Positions 1 through 9,744 of a DNA stretch of 64,000 bases are shown piece by piece. Position 1 is the stretch's first letter. Each line of letters starts with the position of its first letter. This DNA comes from Streptomyces halstedii (lineage in GTDB: Bacteria > Actinomycetota > Actinomycetes > Streptomycetales > Streptomycetaceae). Position numbers and translations under genes: made by a program. The DNA lies in the NCBI GenBank assembly GCA_000720535.1, contig JOAZ01000018.1, positions 83,112 to 147,111 of the forward strand, in the 5' to 3' direction. Under the pieces are notes generated by a model, which had not been told where the DNA came from, did no database searches, and worked only from the letters and a program-made list of their open reading frames with translations.

Positions 1-147
1 TAGGCGCCGTGAAGGGTGATCAGGCGGACGCCGTGGCGCTCCGCTCACCCTTCAGCCGGTGATGCCGATGAGCGCTTGCCTGGCGCGGTGGCACGGCCCT
101 GGTTTGCCGCTGGGTCGCGGGAAGGACCGATCGCGCTGCCGCACTGG

Positions 148-285
148 CTCCTCCGCCTGCGTATCCGTTGGGAGATCCGCAACGATATTCACCACGCGTT
201 CGCCACTCTCGGCTGTGCCGTCATCCGTTGGCGACGCCATCTTCGACGGACACACCCGAGGTATGCGTCAAACCGCACGGTTTGA
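148..285 (+). pseudogene. IS5-type transposase C-terminal fragment
   Basis: The reading frame ending at 285 carries a stretch beginning LRLRIRWEIRNDIHHAF and continuing ATLGCAVIRWRR. This resembles the C-terminal end of IS5-type DDE transposases, which typically read FRRLRIRWE-R-DIH-AF. Upstream of about 148 the frame no longer looks like transposase, and no catalytic DDE residues are present, so only a tail survives. It lies directly before another truncated gene, consistent with IS-mediated rearrangement at this edge of the window. The family assignment rests on the tail alone. Confidence 0.6.
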
Positions 286-294
286 GTGTCGCTC

Positions 295-510
295 TCAGTC
301 CGGGCGAGGGAACATGCGCTCGACGGCTGCCACCAGTGCGGCGCGGCGGGCGGCGATGGAGGGGCTACGGCCTGGTCTGCGGCAGCGGCGGCGATTTCGG
401 GCTGACCTGCCCAGGTCATGGCGATCTGGTTGATCAGGGCGAGGACGTCGACCGGTTCCCAGGCCGGGTCGAGAAACCCGGTGCGCTGAGCGTCGCGGAG
501 TTGGTCGAGC

Positions 511-525
<15 letters not shown>
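295..525 (-). pseudogene. TetR-family regulator, C-terminal remnant
   Basis: On the minus strand from about 525 to 385 a frame reads like the ligand-binding end of a TetR regulator (KLDQLRDAQRTGFLDP, then LALINQIAMTWAGQPEIA). A frameshift near 385 moves the typical ending ARRAALVAAVERMFPRPD into another frame that stops at 295. The N-terminal DNA-binding domain is absent: the sequence changes at about 515-525 straight into the aldo/keto reductase on the opposite strand. TetR genes often sit divergently beside AKR genes, so I infer that an internal deletion removed both 5' ends and the promoter region. Confidence 0.6.
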
Positions 526-1452
<927 letters not shown>

Positions 1453-1648
1453 CAGCCCGTCCACCAAGTTCGGCGGTCCCGGGCAAGCGGCGGCGAGCAA
1501 CTGCGGCATGCCCTCCCAGGCGGACTGGAGCAGTACTGGCCCGCCGGGCAGGTCCAGCCCGGCGGGCGGCGCTGCCCGGCCCGCGCGGCAGGAAAGGGAA
1601 AGGCGGAGGGGAATCGGGGGCCCGGGGCACAGCTCCGAGCCCCCGATT

Positions 1649-1873
1649 CTCGATGCTGCGACGGTGCTCGCGCACAGCGTGCGCATCGTGGCGAGTGAAG
1701 TCGCCGGCGACACAGATCAGGCGGGGGCGCTCCACAGGACCTGGGCTGCGGTCGGCACTCCGAGCCTGTCGCGGACCAGGCTGTCGAAGGCGCTCCGGTG
1801 CCGGGTGAGCCACGACAGGTAGCAGAGGCCCTGGTTGATCACGCCGACATCCGTGCCGCGCTTGTACTCGACA
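1649..1873 (-). pseudogene. NucS/DUF91-like nuclease gene, C-terminal part of the split gene
   Basis: Read on the minus strand from 1873, the sequence encodes VEYKRGTDVGVINQGLCYL, then LWSAP, then (after a one-base loss near 1730) RLICVAGDFTRHDAHAVREH ending RRSIE. This continues the fragment at 7878-8090 (GRIDSLG...APVIVE). Together they give the D...ExK pattern of a PD-(D/E)xK-like nuclease of the DUF91/NucS type, a family I recall as common in Streptomyces, often with a DUF5655 tail. The sequence diverges after RRSIE, so the 3' part is lost. The gene was split by the Tn554-like element between the two parts. Confidence 0.65.
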
Positions 1874-1887
1874 TTACCGACTGCAGG
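1874..1887 (+). repeat. Left terminal inverted repeat of the Tn554-like element
   Basis: The 14-mer TTACCGACTGCAGG starts where homology to the split nuclease gene stops. It pairs with the complement of 7864-7877 with one mismatch. Confidence 0.65.
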
Positions 1888-2030
1888 AGCTCGGATACCG
1901 GCTCTGAACTGCGACGATTCATCGCCGAGAGTGCTAGGCGTGCATGCCGAGGTATGCCTATCCGTGGCAGACACGGCCGGAGGATCATCCTGCGTGTTTG
2001 CCGCTGAATCGGGTCGTCTGTGGCGCTTAT

Positions 2031-2654
2031 TCATAGCTGCGGCTCCGGGGGCGAGTTGGGCCGTAGGAAGCGTTGGAGAATCAGGCGCAGGGTAGGGAGC
2101 TGGTCGGCCGGGCTGAAGGATGGGTCGGTGGCGGCGCTGGTGTAGAGAGCGGCGATAAGAGCCATGACCCATGCTGCGGTGTCGTCCGGGTCCAGGGCGG
2201 GGTCGATCTGGCCTGCTGCGGCTGCGTTCCGCAACAGCGTGGTGACGGTGGACCGCTCCTCGTCGTTGTCACGACTCAGCAGCACTTCGAGATCGGGGTC
2301 GCGGTATGCCTGGATCATCGCCTCCATGACAAGGGCGGGGACCAGCGGCTCTATGGCAGGGACGGTGAGAAGGTCCACGGTGTCGAGAAGGGCGGCCCAC
2401 GGGTCGTCGGCGGCGCGGGCGGCGGAGAGACGCTCCGCCTTGGTGGCGTTGTCGTCCTCGTCCTCGAAAACGGCGTGGAAGATCGCGCGCTTGTTGGGGA
2501 AGTAGTGGAACAGGTTGCCCGCGCTCATGCCGGCGGCCTTGCAGATCTCTGCCGTGGTGGTGCGCTCGAATCCTCTGGCGGCGAAGAGCTCGGCTGCCGT
2601 GTTGACGATGTGCTGACGCCGTGCCCGGTGTCTGGCCGGATCGACTGTCCTCAT
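2031..2654 (-). CDS. TetR/AcrR-family transcriptional repressor
   Basis: This 207-aa protein has a classic TetR N-terminal helix-turn-helix at about residues 12-58 (IVNTAAELFAARGFERTT, EICKAAGMSAGNLFHYFPNK) and an all-helical ligand-binding domain with a TetR_C-like ending. It begins at ATG 2652-2654 and is transcribed away from the YqeB-like gene. A 30-bp perfect palindrome lies 47 bp upstream of its start, between the divergent genes, and is the probable operator. The likely role is autoregulation plus control of the divergent membrane-protein gene. The effector is unknown. It is cargo of the Tn554-like element. Confidence 0.9.
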   Translation of the reverse strand: MRTVDPARHRARRQHIVNTAAELFAARGFERTTTAEICKAAGMSAGNLFHYFPNKRAIFHAVFEDEDDNATKAERLSAARAADDPWAALLDTVDLLTVPAIEPLVPALVMEAMIQAYRDPDLEVLLSRDNDEERSTVTTLLRNAAAAGQIDPALDPDDTAAWVMALIAALYTSAATDPSFSPADQLPTLRLILQRFLRPNSPPEPQL

Positions 2655-2701
2655 CGTGGTCCCCTTCTGGTCGGTTCTCGGCTCCTCCGACCCTTCAGGC
2701 T

Positions 2702-2731
2702 AATAATAGACCGAGTACTCGGTCTATTATT
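2702..2731. promoter_or_regulatory. TetR operator palindrome
   Basis: A 30-bp perfect palindrome is centred on GAGTACTC; each arm reads AATAATAGACCGAGT from the outside in. It is strikingly AT-rich at the edges for this genome and lies in the divergent intergenic region between the TetR gene (start 2654) and the YqeB-like gene (start 2760). TetR-family sites often contain GACCGAGTACTCGGTC-like cores. Binding by the adjacent repressor is inferred from position and symmetry. Confidence 0.8.
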
Positions 2732-2759
2732 TACGGAGACAGCAGGAGCAAGGGGGAAC

Positions 2760-3485
2760 ATGAGCATGCGCAAGAGACTTGAGCGAAGCCCGCGAGGTGA
2801 CCGGCTCACCGTGCTCGGCCAGTCGGCGTGGGGCGCCGTGTGCGTCTATTTCGTTTTCGTGTTGGCAGGGGCGGGTCTCGGGTGGCTGGTCGGCCTCCTG
2901 GCCGACTGGCTTGTGACGCTTCCCCGTGTACCGCTGCAGGGACCGGCCGAGCTCGTTGCGTCAGTCCCCGTTCCGTGGCTGCCCGCCGCGGGTTCGGTGG
3001 CAGGGCTGACCCTCGGACTTGTTGCCCAGCACGAGCAGTTGGTGATTCGCCTGTCGGATGAGCGCGCTGTGCTCACGAGCAAGGGGCGTGCGCAGGAGTT
3101 CTCGCGCGACGCCGTCGCCGCGGTGTTCCGGGACGGCAAGCAACTCGTCCTGCTCGGCCACGACAGTGGCGAGCTCACTCGGCAAGAGTGCGACCTGGAC
3201 GTCGGCCGCGTTGCCGACGCCTTCACCGAGCACGGCTACGTGTGGGCGGACGCCGATCCGTACAAGGACAAGTTCCGCCGCTGGGTCCCTGATACTCCGG
3301 GTCTCCCGGAGGGTGCGAACGCCCTCCTCAAGGCCCGCCAGGAGTCGTTGGAAAGTAAGAGTCCCTCCGACGACGACGTTCGGGAGCTCCGTGAGGAACT
3401 GGCCCGTCTCGGCGTCGTCGTGAGGAACGAGAAGCGACGTCAGTACTGGAGGACGTTCCGGAACGCAGGTCCGGCCGTGCAATGA
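2760..3485 (+). CDS. YqeB-like membrane protein
   Basis: The start at ATG 2760 follows AAGGGGGA and is chosen for that Shine-Dalgarno. The 241-aa product has two hydrophobic segments (about residues 23-50, starting VYFVFVLAGAGLGWLVG, and about 68-92) followed by a soluble domain with RLSDERAVLTSKG and VAAVFRDGKQLVLLG. This resembles the PH-like domain of the Streptomyces YqeB family. A charged C-terminal helix follows. Function is unknown. The divergent TetR gene and shared operator suggest drug- or stress-inducible expression. It appears to be passenger cargo of the transposon rather than part of its mobility. Confidence 0.65.
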   Translation: MSMRKRLERSPRGDRLTVLGQSAWGAVCVYFVFVLAGAGLGWLVGLLADWLVTLPRVPLQGPAELVASVPVPWLPAAGSVAGLTLGLVAQHEQLVIRLSDERAVLTSKGRAQEFSRDAVAAVFRDGKQLVLLGHDSGELTRQECDLDVGRVADAFTEHGYVWADADPYKDKFRRWVPDTPGLPEGANALLKARQESLESKSPSDDDVRELREELARLGVVVRNEKRRQYWRTFRNAGPAVQ

Positions 3486-3579
3486 ATGGCAGTGAGGCTG
3501 GCTGGACTGTGTCCTCCGGGGAAGCCGAAGCTGGTGTCACGGCGTGCGTGCGTCATCGGATTCCGGAAGTCTGCCAGAG

Positions 3580-4155
3580 TCAACCGAGCGGGTCGGCGAG
3601 TCGGGCTTCGAGGTCGGTGATGCGCCGGTCCTGGAAGCGGAGGTTGGAGCGGGCCGCCTGGAGGCGCTCATCGAGGGTGCGGTTGTCGGTCGTCAGCCGG
3701 CGGACCCGCTGTTTGAGGGTGGTGTTCCCCGTGGTAATCCGCTGGATGGTTTCTTCGGTCCGCTCGGCCTCCAAGTCGCGGATCTGACCGGAGAGTTCAC
3801 CGATACGGGTGCGCTGGTTGAGGATTTCCGCGTGGGCGGCCTTGAGGGCGTCCTCTGCGTTCAGTGTGCGTTCGCGACAGGTCGCCTCGTGCTCGTCGTC
3901 CTGCTCGGCGTGCATCCGGACGCGGCGTTCACCGACCTTGGCCATCGCCGAGGCGATGACGGCTCGGGCCTCGGGGTTGTCGTAGAGGAAGGTGCGTGAG
4001 ACGTCCGCGCGGCGGGCGACGGCGGCGACGCTGACCTGCACCTTCTCACGCCGCAATCGAGCGACGGCGTCGTGAACGCGCCGAAGGGCGGCACCGGTCT
4101 TCTGGCGACGGGCCGCCAGGGCCGCGGCCGTGCGCGGTGCGGGGGCGGTGGTCAT
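3580..4155 (-). CDS. DUF6262 protein (TnpC-like accessory of a Tn554-type transposon)
   Basis: The product is 191 aa from the start MTTAPAPRTA at 4155, which overlaps the stop of the upstream recombinase gene (ATGA, 4152-4155), indicating translational coupling. It has an N-terminal helical domain with a short HTH-like element (VSVAAVARRADVSRTFLYDNP) and a long C-terminal coiled coil rich in Glu and Arg (about residues 85-185). This matches the DUF6262/TnpC pattern, the third gene after two tyrosine recombinases in Tn554-like elements. It is the only one of the three mobility genes still intact. TnpC-type proteins are thought to influence orientation or efficiency of transposition. Confidence 0.8.
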   Translation of the reverse strand: MTTAPAPRTAAALAARRQKTGAALRRVHDAVARLRREKVQVSVAAVARRADVSRTFLYDNPEARAVIASAMAKVGERRVRMHAEQDDEHEATCRERTLNAEDALKAAHAEILNQRTRIGELSGQIRDLEAERTEETIQRITTGNTTLKQRVRRLTTDNRTLDERLQAARSNLRFQDRRITDLEARLADPLG

Positions 4156-6691
4156 GCGACGTCCTGTCCGGGGTCGGTGCCCTCGGCTGAGCACGTATCG
4201 CTGTACTCGCTCTTCTCCTCGACGCCGGCGAGGTCGGCGGCCCGGAAGGTGGTGGACCACACGCGGTGGAAGTAGTCCTGGGGTTTACCCAGGTCCAGGG
4301 CGAGGGCGTCGTCGAGGAGGCCGAGGCCGGCCAGGGCTTTCTCCAGGCCGTCGATGGCGCGGGCAGTGGGCTCGAAGTAACGGTGGAGGTAGTCGGCGGT
4401 TGTGTCGTCGGGGGCGCGCTCGGCCAGCAGTCGCCACTGCTCGCGCTTGCGCCGCCAGTAGAGGAGGTCGGCGCCCGAGAGGACGAACTTGTCGCAGTTG
4501 TGACAGTCGAGGTTGAAGGGGCAGGCGCCGCCGTTGACGACGGGCTGGAAGGTGCAGAATCCACCCTCGGCGGGGGTGCTGCGGCGAGAGAGGTCGATGG
4601 CCAGGGCCTGGGCCTGCTCGTGGGTGAGCGGGGTGGTGTCGCTGGTGAGGAGTTCGCCGGGACGCATGGTGCCGGGGCCGGCGACCCATACGTGCTGGAG
4701 GACGTTGTCCAGGTCCGACTGGGTCAGGTGGACGTAGTGCTCGGCCATGCGGTCGGAGATGTGGCCGAGGTAGCGGCGGATGTGGGTCAGGGTCGCGCCG
4801 CAGCAGCCGGGTGGCCAGCGTGTGCCGGGCCTCGGTGGGCGACGTGGTGCCCACCGAGGTCGAGGTCGGTGAGCCAGCTACGGAAGCCGGTGTGGAACCA
4901 AGTGTAGGACAGCGCGCGGCGGCCGTCGGGGTTGAGGATGTCGGTGGGGAACAGCGCCAGGTGGGCGCGCTCGGCAGCGGTGGGCGGGCAGCCGGCGTGC
5001 CGGTCGGCGAAGTGGGCCAGGGTCTTGCGGCGGCGTTCTTCGAGTCGGTCCAGGAGATGGTCGGGGATACGGCCAACGCAGTCCAGCCGGAGCTGGATGA
5101 CCTCGCTGGCGCGCCGGCCGGTGACGATGATGGTCTCCCACATGTCCCGCAGGCCCCGGTCGTGCGGGTCGTAGCCGACGGCAAGCTGCCGCAGGTTGGC
5201 CTCGTCCGCAAGCACCCGCGACTTCGTCGGGGAAGGGGTTACGGCTACGGGGCGTGCCCGGGCCTCCGACCGGCATCGCGGCGATGAAGGCGCGGTCCAG
5301 GCCGATTCTCTCGGCGCTGCCGCTGTCCAGCGCGCTGCGTAGAAGAGACCCGCCATAGTTGAACACCATCCGGCGCGAGTTCTCGGTGACCTTCGCCCTT
5401 TTGCCGTCCAGGCGTGCCTGTCCGCGGAAGGCCAGGCCGAGGCGTTCGCGGTTGCGCAGGTCCGCGACGAAGCGGCGAATGCGCTCGCCGCGCAGCATGG
5501 TGGGGTCGTGGCCGCCGCCGGGCGCCTCGGCCTCCAAGAACGCGGACGGTTCGGCGCCGGCGCGGCGCACGAAGTCCACCGGCTGGGCGCGGCGCGGGCA
5601 GGTGGGCGAGCGCAGCACGTCGGCGATGTGATCCCACAGGAGGTCGCGCAGCCATCACAGGGTGATGCAGGTGAGGTCGACGTAGCTGGAGCGGTGGGGG
5701 AAGCGCACCCCGAAGTGCTCGGTCTCGATGTAGCCGGCGTCCCGGGTGTCGGAGGGGGTGAAATAGATCTTCCGCAGGGCCTGTTGTATCTCCTGGACCA
5801 TGCGCTGGTGGTAGGCGCGGCGGAAGACGGACGCATCTAGGCCGGCCAAAGACGCCACGTCGCGGCGCTGGCACTCGTCCGCGAGCGACTGCACCCACGT
5901 CAGATGCCACACGGCGACGGGCTGCAGGCCGTGGACATACATGCCCCACTGCAACTCGGCCCGCAGCAGGGGCCGCAGCCCGCGCAGGTTGACCGTTCCG
6001 GTGCGGTGGACCGGCAGTTGTGCGCGGCACCAGGCGCGGAAGGCAACCTGGTCCTCGCAGGTCACCGGGACAGGGCGATCACGGCGCTCGTAGGTGGCGA
6101 AGAAGTTCTTCGGCGTCTTCGCCCCGCCCGGGCGCCCGGCCCGGATGTAGCCGCGCTCGTGCGCGCCGCACAACCCCAGCGGCGAGGCTGCCAGCTCGTC
6201 GCACACGTCCGCGCGGCACTCACCGTAGCCCGGCAGCCGACGGCTGGTCGGTCAGCCATCGCTCGAACTCCGCCTCGCCCCCGCCGGGGTGCCGCTTCAG
6301 GTGGCCAAGCCACCGGTTGCGGAAGCACAACACCAACTGCAGGCTGAACGCCGGCCGCTGCGGGCAGATCCGGCACATCATCGCCTCCGGCATCTCCGTG
6401 GCCGGCAGCGGCTCCGCCGCCCGCAGAAACTGAGCCCGGCTCATCCCGCGCGCCTCCGCCTCCTGCCACCGCTCGGCGTGAACCGAGCACATCGCGTAGC
6501 GCCGCCAGCGGGGCCGCGCAGTCGACGACCGTGCAGCTCCACGGATAGACCGGGTGCGTCGGCGGGATCTTCAGCACCCCGCCGCGCAGCACCGGGTCGA
6601 ACTCGGGCCCGTTGATCAGCGTGGTGAGCACCTCCAGCCGGCTCGTCCCGTGCGGGCATCCTGCTGCGGCAGCAGCGACGGCGCCGTCACT
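4152..6691 (-). pseudogene. Tyrosine recombinase, TnpB-like, multiply frameshifted
   Basis: A large recombinase of about 800 aa can be assembled across frames. Pieces in order are RLEVLTTLINGPEFDPVLRG (near 6640), CRICPQRP with a zinc-binding look, LRNRERLGLAF, ETIIVTGRRASEVIQLRLDC (first catalytic Arg), RHTLATRLLRR (box II) and LGHISDRMAEHYVHL with the nucleophile Tyr. Frame changes occur near 6495, 6225, 5220, 4850 and 4800, and an in-frame TGA lies at 5655-5657. The 3' end, with a Cys-rich segment (CPFNLDCHNCDKF), is open to 4152. The start overlaps the end of the upstream recombinase near 6690. The many indels mean the gene is dead, unless the assembly is poor here. Confidence 0.75.
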
Positions 6692-7755
6692 TCGTCTCAC
6701 CCCAGACCGTGCGCAGAGCGGCATGGAAGACCGGGTCGTGGACATCGACGTGGCCGTAGACCTCATCCACCATCGCCGCCGACGTCCAGCCGCCGGCGTC
6801 CCGGGCGATGAGCAGGTTGCCGTCGGCGGCGTCGAAACCGCGGACGTGAACGAGTGCCGGAAGGCATGGGGGCTTCACCAGCCCGAGCCTGGCGCGCCTC
6901 CCGGCCTGGCCGAGCATCCGCCGGGCCCCGACCGGCGCCCACGGTTGTCCGGTAGCGGCGCCGTGCAGCTGCACCAGGAGCATGCCGTGCCCGGCGCCGC
7001 GCGGGTGCTCGGTGGTGACGTACTCGAAGTAGGTGTGCACCATCGCCGGACTGACCCGCTTGATCAGCCCGCCTGTAACGATGCCGTGCTCGACCCGCCA
7101 AGGGCGCTTGCTCTTGGCCTCAGCCCGGTTCGGATTACCGGGCCGGTGGCAGACGTGCAGGTGAGGGGCCCGGCACTCGCCGCAGGCCGCGTTCTCCCGC
7201 AGATGCAGGTCGACCAGATGCAGCCCGCACAGCTCACCGATCCTCAAGCCCCCTTCGGTGCCAGCGGGTTGGTGGGCAGCGACGACTACACATGCCCGAG
7301 GAACGAACGGCGCCGGTCCACCCGCGACGGCAGCCGCGACTTGTCGAGCTTCTTGCCGAGTTCGCCGTTGATGCCGAGGGAGGACTGGTGCAGGTAGAAG
7401 CCCTTCAGGCAAGCCGCCGCGGTCGACAGCGCGGACCGGCCGTATGGGCGCTTCCCGACCCGCCACGGCTCGCCGAGCGGCATGCGGACCTCGACGCCGA
7501 CTATACCCATGTACCTTTCCAGATCCCGCAGTTGGACTGCGGCGAAGGCCAGGCACTCGCGCTCCAGCCACCACAAGTGGTCCACCAGCAGATACGCGTA
7601 CGTCCTCTGCGTTCCCGAACCTCATGAAGACGCAGGAACCGGTCCGCCTCCGCATAGACCGTCCCCTCGGGCCACACGATCGTCCACGACCGCCGCCCGT
7701 CCTTCCGCTCGATCTGCTGGACCCTCAAGTCCCCGACCACCACGTGTCGTGCCAC
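6687..7755 (-). pseudogene. Tyrosine recombinase, TnpA-like, frameshifted
   Basis: Translation probably began at GTG 7755 after GGAGG (VARHVVVGDLRVQQIE). Frame changes near 7617 and 7290 separate the N-terminal core-binding piece (LWWLERECLAFAAVQLRDL) from the catalytic part (GGLRIGELCGLHLVDLHL, first catalytic Arg). Near 6870 a run of five C shifts the box II motif HAFRHSF out of frame, and a second indel restores it before GGWTSAAMVDEVYGHVD, which carries the terminal part with the nucleophile Tyr. Gene order with the TnpB-like and DUF6262 genes identifies a Tn554-type set. Compensating indels around the active site suggest decay. Confidence 0.75.
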
Positions 7756-7863
7756 TTGTCCTCCGTACCGACTCCAGAACATGACAGACGTCCCGGACAC
7801 GGTCGGTAAACAAGCCAGGGACGTGCTGGTCACAGTCCCAGACGGACATCACGGGCAGGACTA

Positions 7864-7877
7864 CCTGCGGTCGGTAA
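7864..7877 (-). repeat. Right terminal inverted repeat of the Tn554-like element
   Basis: CCTGCGGTCGGTAA on the plus strand is the inverted partner of 1874-1887. A further copy of its outer part, GGTCGGTAA, occurs at 7801-7809, about 65 bp inward, and could be an accessory recombinase site. Confidence 0.6.
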
Positions 7878-8090
7878 CTCAACGATGACCGGCGCACCGT
7901 TCTCGTCAATCCCGAGCGAGTCGATCCGCCCGCCGTCAACGCAGTCGATCACATACTCGCTCACCAGGAACCGCACCCCCAGCATCGTCTCCTTGTGCGC
8001 CTCGATAAGGCTCTGCACATCCGCCTCGACGTCAGCAAGACGCGACGTGACCTCAGCCACTCCGCCTTTCGTCGTGTGGAACAGCTTCAC
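7878..8090 (-). pseudogene. NucS/DUF91-like nuclease gene, N-terminal part of the split gene
   Basis: A GTG at 8090, preceded by GAGGGGAGG, starts VKLFHTTKGGVAEV, followed by SLIEAHKETMLGVRFL and GRIDSLGIDENGAPVIVE. The Asp of GRIDSLG and the Glu of VIVE belong to the nuclease-like D...ExK site; the matching YKRG lies 6 kb away at the other side of the transposon (1649-1873). Homology stops at 7878, exactly at the right inverted repeat. Intact Streptomyces homologues are thought to be DUF91/NucS-like with a DUF5655-type C-terminal part. Their in vivo role is not established to my knowledge. Confidence 0.65.
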
Positions 8091-8473
8091 CCGACACCTC
8101 CCCTCCTCGGTTCGGAGATCATCAACGCCGAGCCGGTGTCCGTTGTCCCTCATTGCTGCATGGGGGCGGCGAATCTACGTGGGCAGTGAAGGAAGGAGGT
8201 GATCGGGCTGGGTCCGGTCTGTGCAACTTGACTTTGCACTGCCCGTCCGCGGCTGCGGGGATCGCGTCTTCCGAGCGCCACGGGCGGTTGGGGGCGCTGA
8301 AGACTACCCCCGCCATGTGTCATGGGGCAGTTGTCTGCCGTCAACAACGTTCGTGATCAATACACCTAGGCGTCCAGGTCCGCATCTGCGGCCGGGGTCG
8401 TGTCGTATGACGCAGGCACCGGCCCTGACAGGCTCGGCGCTTCGCCCCGCCCCCGGAGGCGGGGGGGGAGCGT
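8091..8473. other. Intergenic region with an IS remnant end
   Basis: No supported gene was found. The only feature recognised is the 17-bp IS end at 8353-8369. The sequence between 8091 and 8350 has no transposase similarity that I can see. Confidence 0.5.
8353..8369 (-). repeat. IS5-type insertion-sequence end (17 bp)
   Basis: GTGATCAATACACCTAG is the exact reverse complement of 63299-63315. The latter stands 5 bp upstream of an IS5-type transposase start, so both are most simply read as ends of the same kind of IS. Here the outer end (CTAG) faces right and the would-be IS interior lies to the left, where no transposase remains. Confidence 0.6.
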
Positions 8474-9331
8474 TCAGGTCCGCCCTGCCGCTTGGGCGGC
8501 GGCGACGACGAAGGAGGCGACCAGGCGACGGCGGTCGTCCTGTGCCCACGCGAGCACGAGTTCGTTGTTGGGCGCGTCGGTGACGGGCCGGTACACGAGG
8601 TCGGGGTGCAGGGGCTGCGCGAGCGAGCGGGGCAGTATCGCGATGGTGCGCCCCAGTTTGATCATCTGTAGGGCTTCGGCCAGATCCGTGACCTCGGGGC
8701 CCGGTTCGGTTTCGGGTGCTCCGGTCCAGCGCACGCCCTTCCAGCGGGGCAGTGTTTCCCGGGCGAGGTCGGCCATCGTGACCTGCGCCCGTGAGGCGAG
8801 GCGGTGGGGCGGCGGCAGGATCGCCACCCGCCCCTCGATCTTCAGGGTCTCGTGGTCCAGGCCGGTCATGTCGTCGAACGGCACGTACAGCAGCGCCAGG
8901 TCGGCGCGGCCGTCGCGGACGTAATCGGCCCGGTCGGTGGCGCCGCCGAAGACGATGTCCACCTGGCGGGCGTCGGGCTGGCCGGCGTAGGCGGCCAGGA
9001 TGGCGGACAGCAGGTTCGCGTCGCCGCCGGGCTTGATCACCAGGCGCAGCTGGCTCTGCTGGTCGCCGGCCCGGCGGGCCTTCTCGGCGGCTGCGTCGAC
9101 CGCGTTGAGCGCGTGCCGGCCGTGGTGCAGGAGGGCTTCACCGGCGGGGGTGAGACGAACGCTTCGGCTGGATCGCTCCAGCAGTTTCACTCCGAGGCGG
9201 GCCTCCAGGCGCCGCACCGATTTGGACAGGGCCGGCTGCGCGATGGCCAGGCGGGCGGCCGCGTGGCCGAAGTGCAGTTCCTCGGCGACGGCGACGAAGT
9301 ACTCCAGCTCGCGCGTTTCCAGATCGGGCAT
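8474..9331 (-). CDS. LysR-family transcriptional regulator
   Basis: From ATG 9331 (MPDLETRELEYF) the product is 285 aa. It has a textbook LysR winged helix at residues 5-65 (ELEYFVAVAEELHFGHAAAR, IAQPALSKSVRRLEARLG, then LTPAGEALL) and a substrate-binding domain (LRLVIKPGG onward) that is somewhat short. An in-frame ATG 39 bp upstream is possible but gives a non-conserved leader. It is transcribed divergently from the small gene at 9427 and the adjoining SDR gene, the classical arrangement for a LysR protein controlling its neighbours. The intergenic space of 95 bp would hold its operator. Confidence 0.9.
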   Translation of the reverse strand: MPDLETRELEYFVAVAEELHFGHAAARLAIAQPALSKSVRRLEARLGVKLLERSSRSVRLTPAGEALLHHGRHALNAVDAAAEKARRAGDQQSQLRLVIKPGGDANLLSAILAAYAGQPDARQVDIVFGGATDRADYVRDGRADLALLYVPFDDMTGLDHETLKIEGRVAILPPPHRLASRAQVTMADLARETLPRWKGVRWTGAPETEPGPEVTDLAEALQMIKLGRTIAILPRSLAQPLHPDLVYRPVTDAPNNELVLAWAQDDRRRLVASFVVAAAQAAGRT

Positions 9332-9426
9332 ACCCGCAAGCCTACTCCTCAACCTATTCCTCCATGGCATCGATCGAAAACGTATAGCTCTTGGACGTGC
9401 CCGGAAAGTGCCTGTTCACTGCAGTC

Positions 9427-9744
9427 ATGATTCACCACACGATGATCGTTTCGTTCGACAATCCGATTCCCGCTAGTGAGCTGGACCAGTATCTGAAGGA
9501 GTTCGAGGAGCTCATGATGGGCTCCGGTCTGGTCGAGTCGGTCGCGGCCCGGCACCACATTCGCGTCCCGGGTGACGACCATGCTCCGGTGGCGGTGGCC
9601 TCCGCGATCGTGCAGCTGCGCCTGGCCGACCTCGACGCCCTGAACGCCACGTTCAAGATGCCCGGGGCACTCGACCTCATCAAGCGCTGGCAGGCCCGTC
9701 ACCCGTACAAGGCGATCTGGGTCAACCACGAGCCGCTGGCATGA
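9427..9744 (+). CDS. Small conserved protein, possibly of the dimeric alpha-beta barrel type
   Basis: This 105-aa protein starts MIHHTMIVSFDNPIPASELD and contains a short hydrophobic strand, an acidic helix (LDQYLKEFEELMMGSG) and a His/Arg-rich middle. The pattern of beta-alpha-beta with small size recalls stress-responsive ferredoxin-like (Dabb/EthD-type) proteins, but I see no decisive motif. Its stop codon overlaps the ATG of the SDR gene (ATGA at 9741-9744), so the two were made as one operon, probably under the divergent LysR regulator. Confidence 0.6.
   Translation: MIHHTMIVSFDNPIPASELDQYLKEFEELMMGSGLVESVAARHHIRVPGDDHAPVAVASAIVQLRLADLDALNATFKMPGALDLIKRWQARHPYKAIWVNHEPLA

Larger units (their letters stand above)
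1868..7883. mobile_element. Tn554-like transposon with inverted repeats, inserted in a NucS-like gene
   Basis: About 6 kb separate two halves of one gene that read toward each other on the minus strand (7878-8090 N-terminal, 1649-1873 C-terminal). At the ends lie inverted repeats TTACCGACTGCAGG (1874-1887) and the complement of TTACCGACCGCAGG (7864-7877), 13 of 14 identical. On the minus strand the repeats are flanked by GTTGAG on one side and GTCGAG on the other, as expected for a short crossover overlap in the host codons for Val-Glu. Inside are three recombination genes in tnpA-tnpB-tnpC order (two tyrosine recombinases, then a DUF6262 protein) and a TetR/YqeB-like cargo pair. The large recombinases are frameshifted, so the element is probably immobile now. 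Confidence 0.7.
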
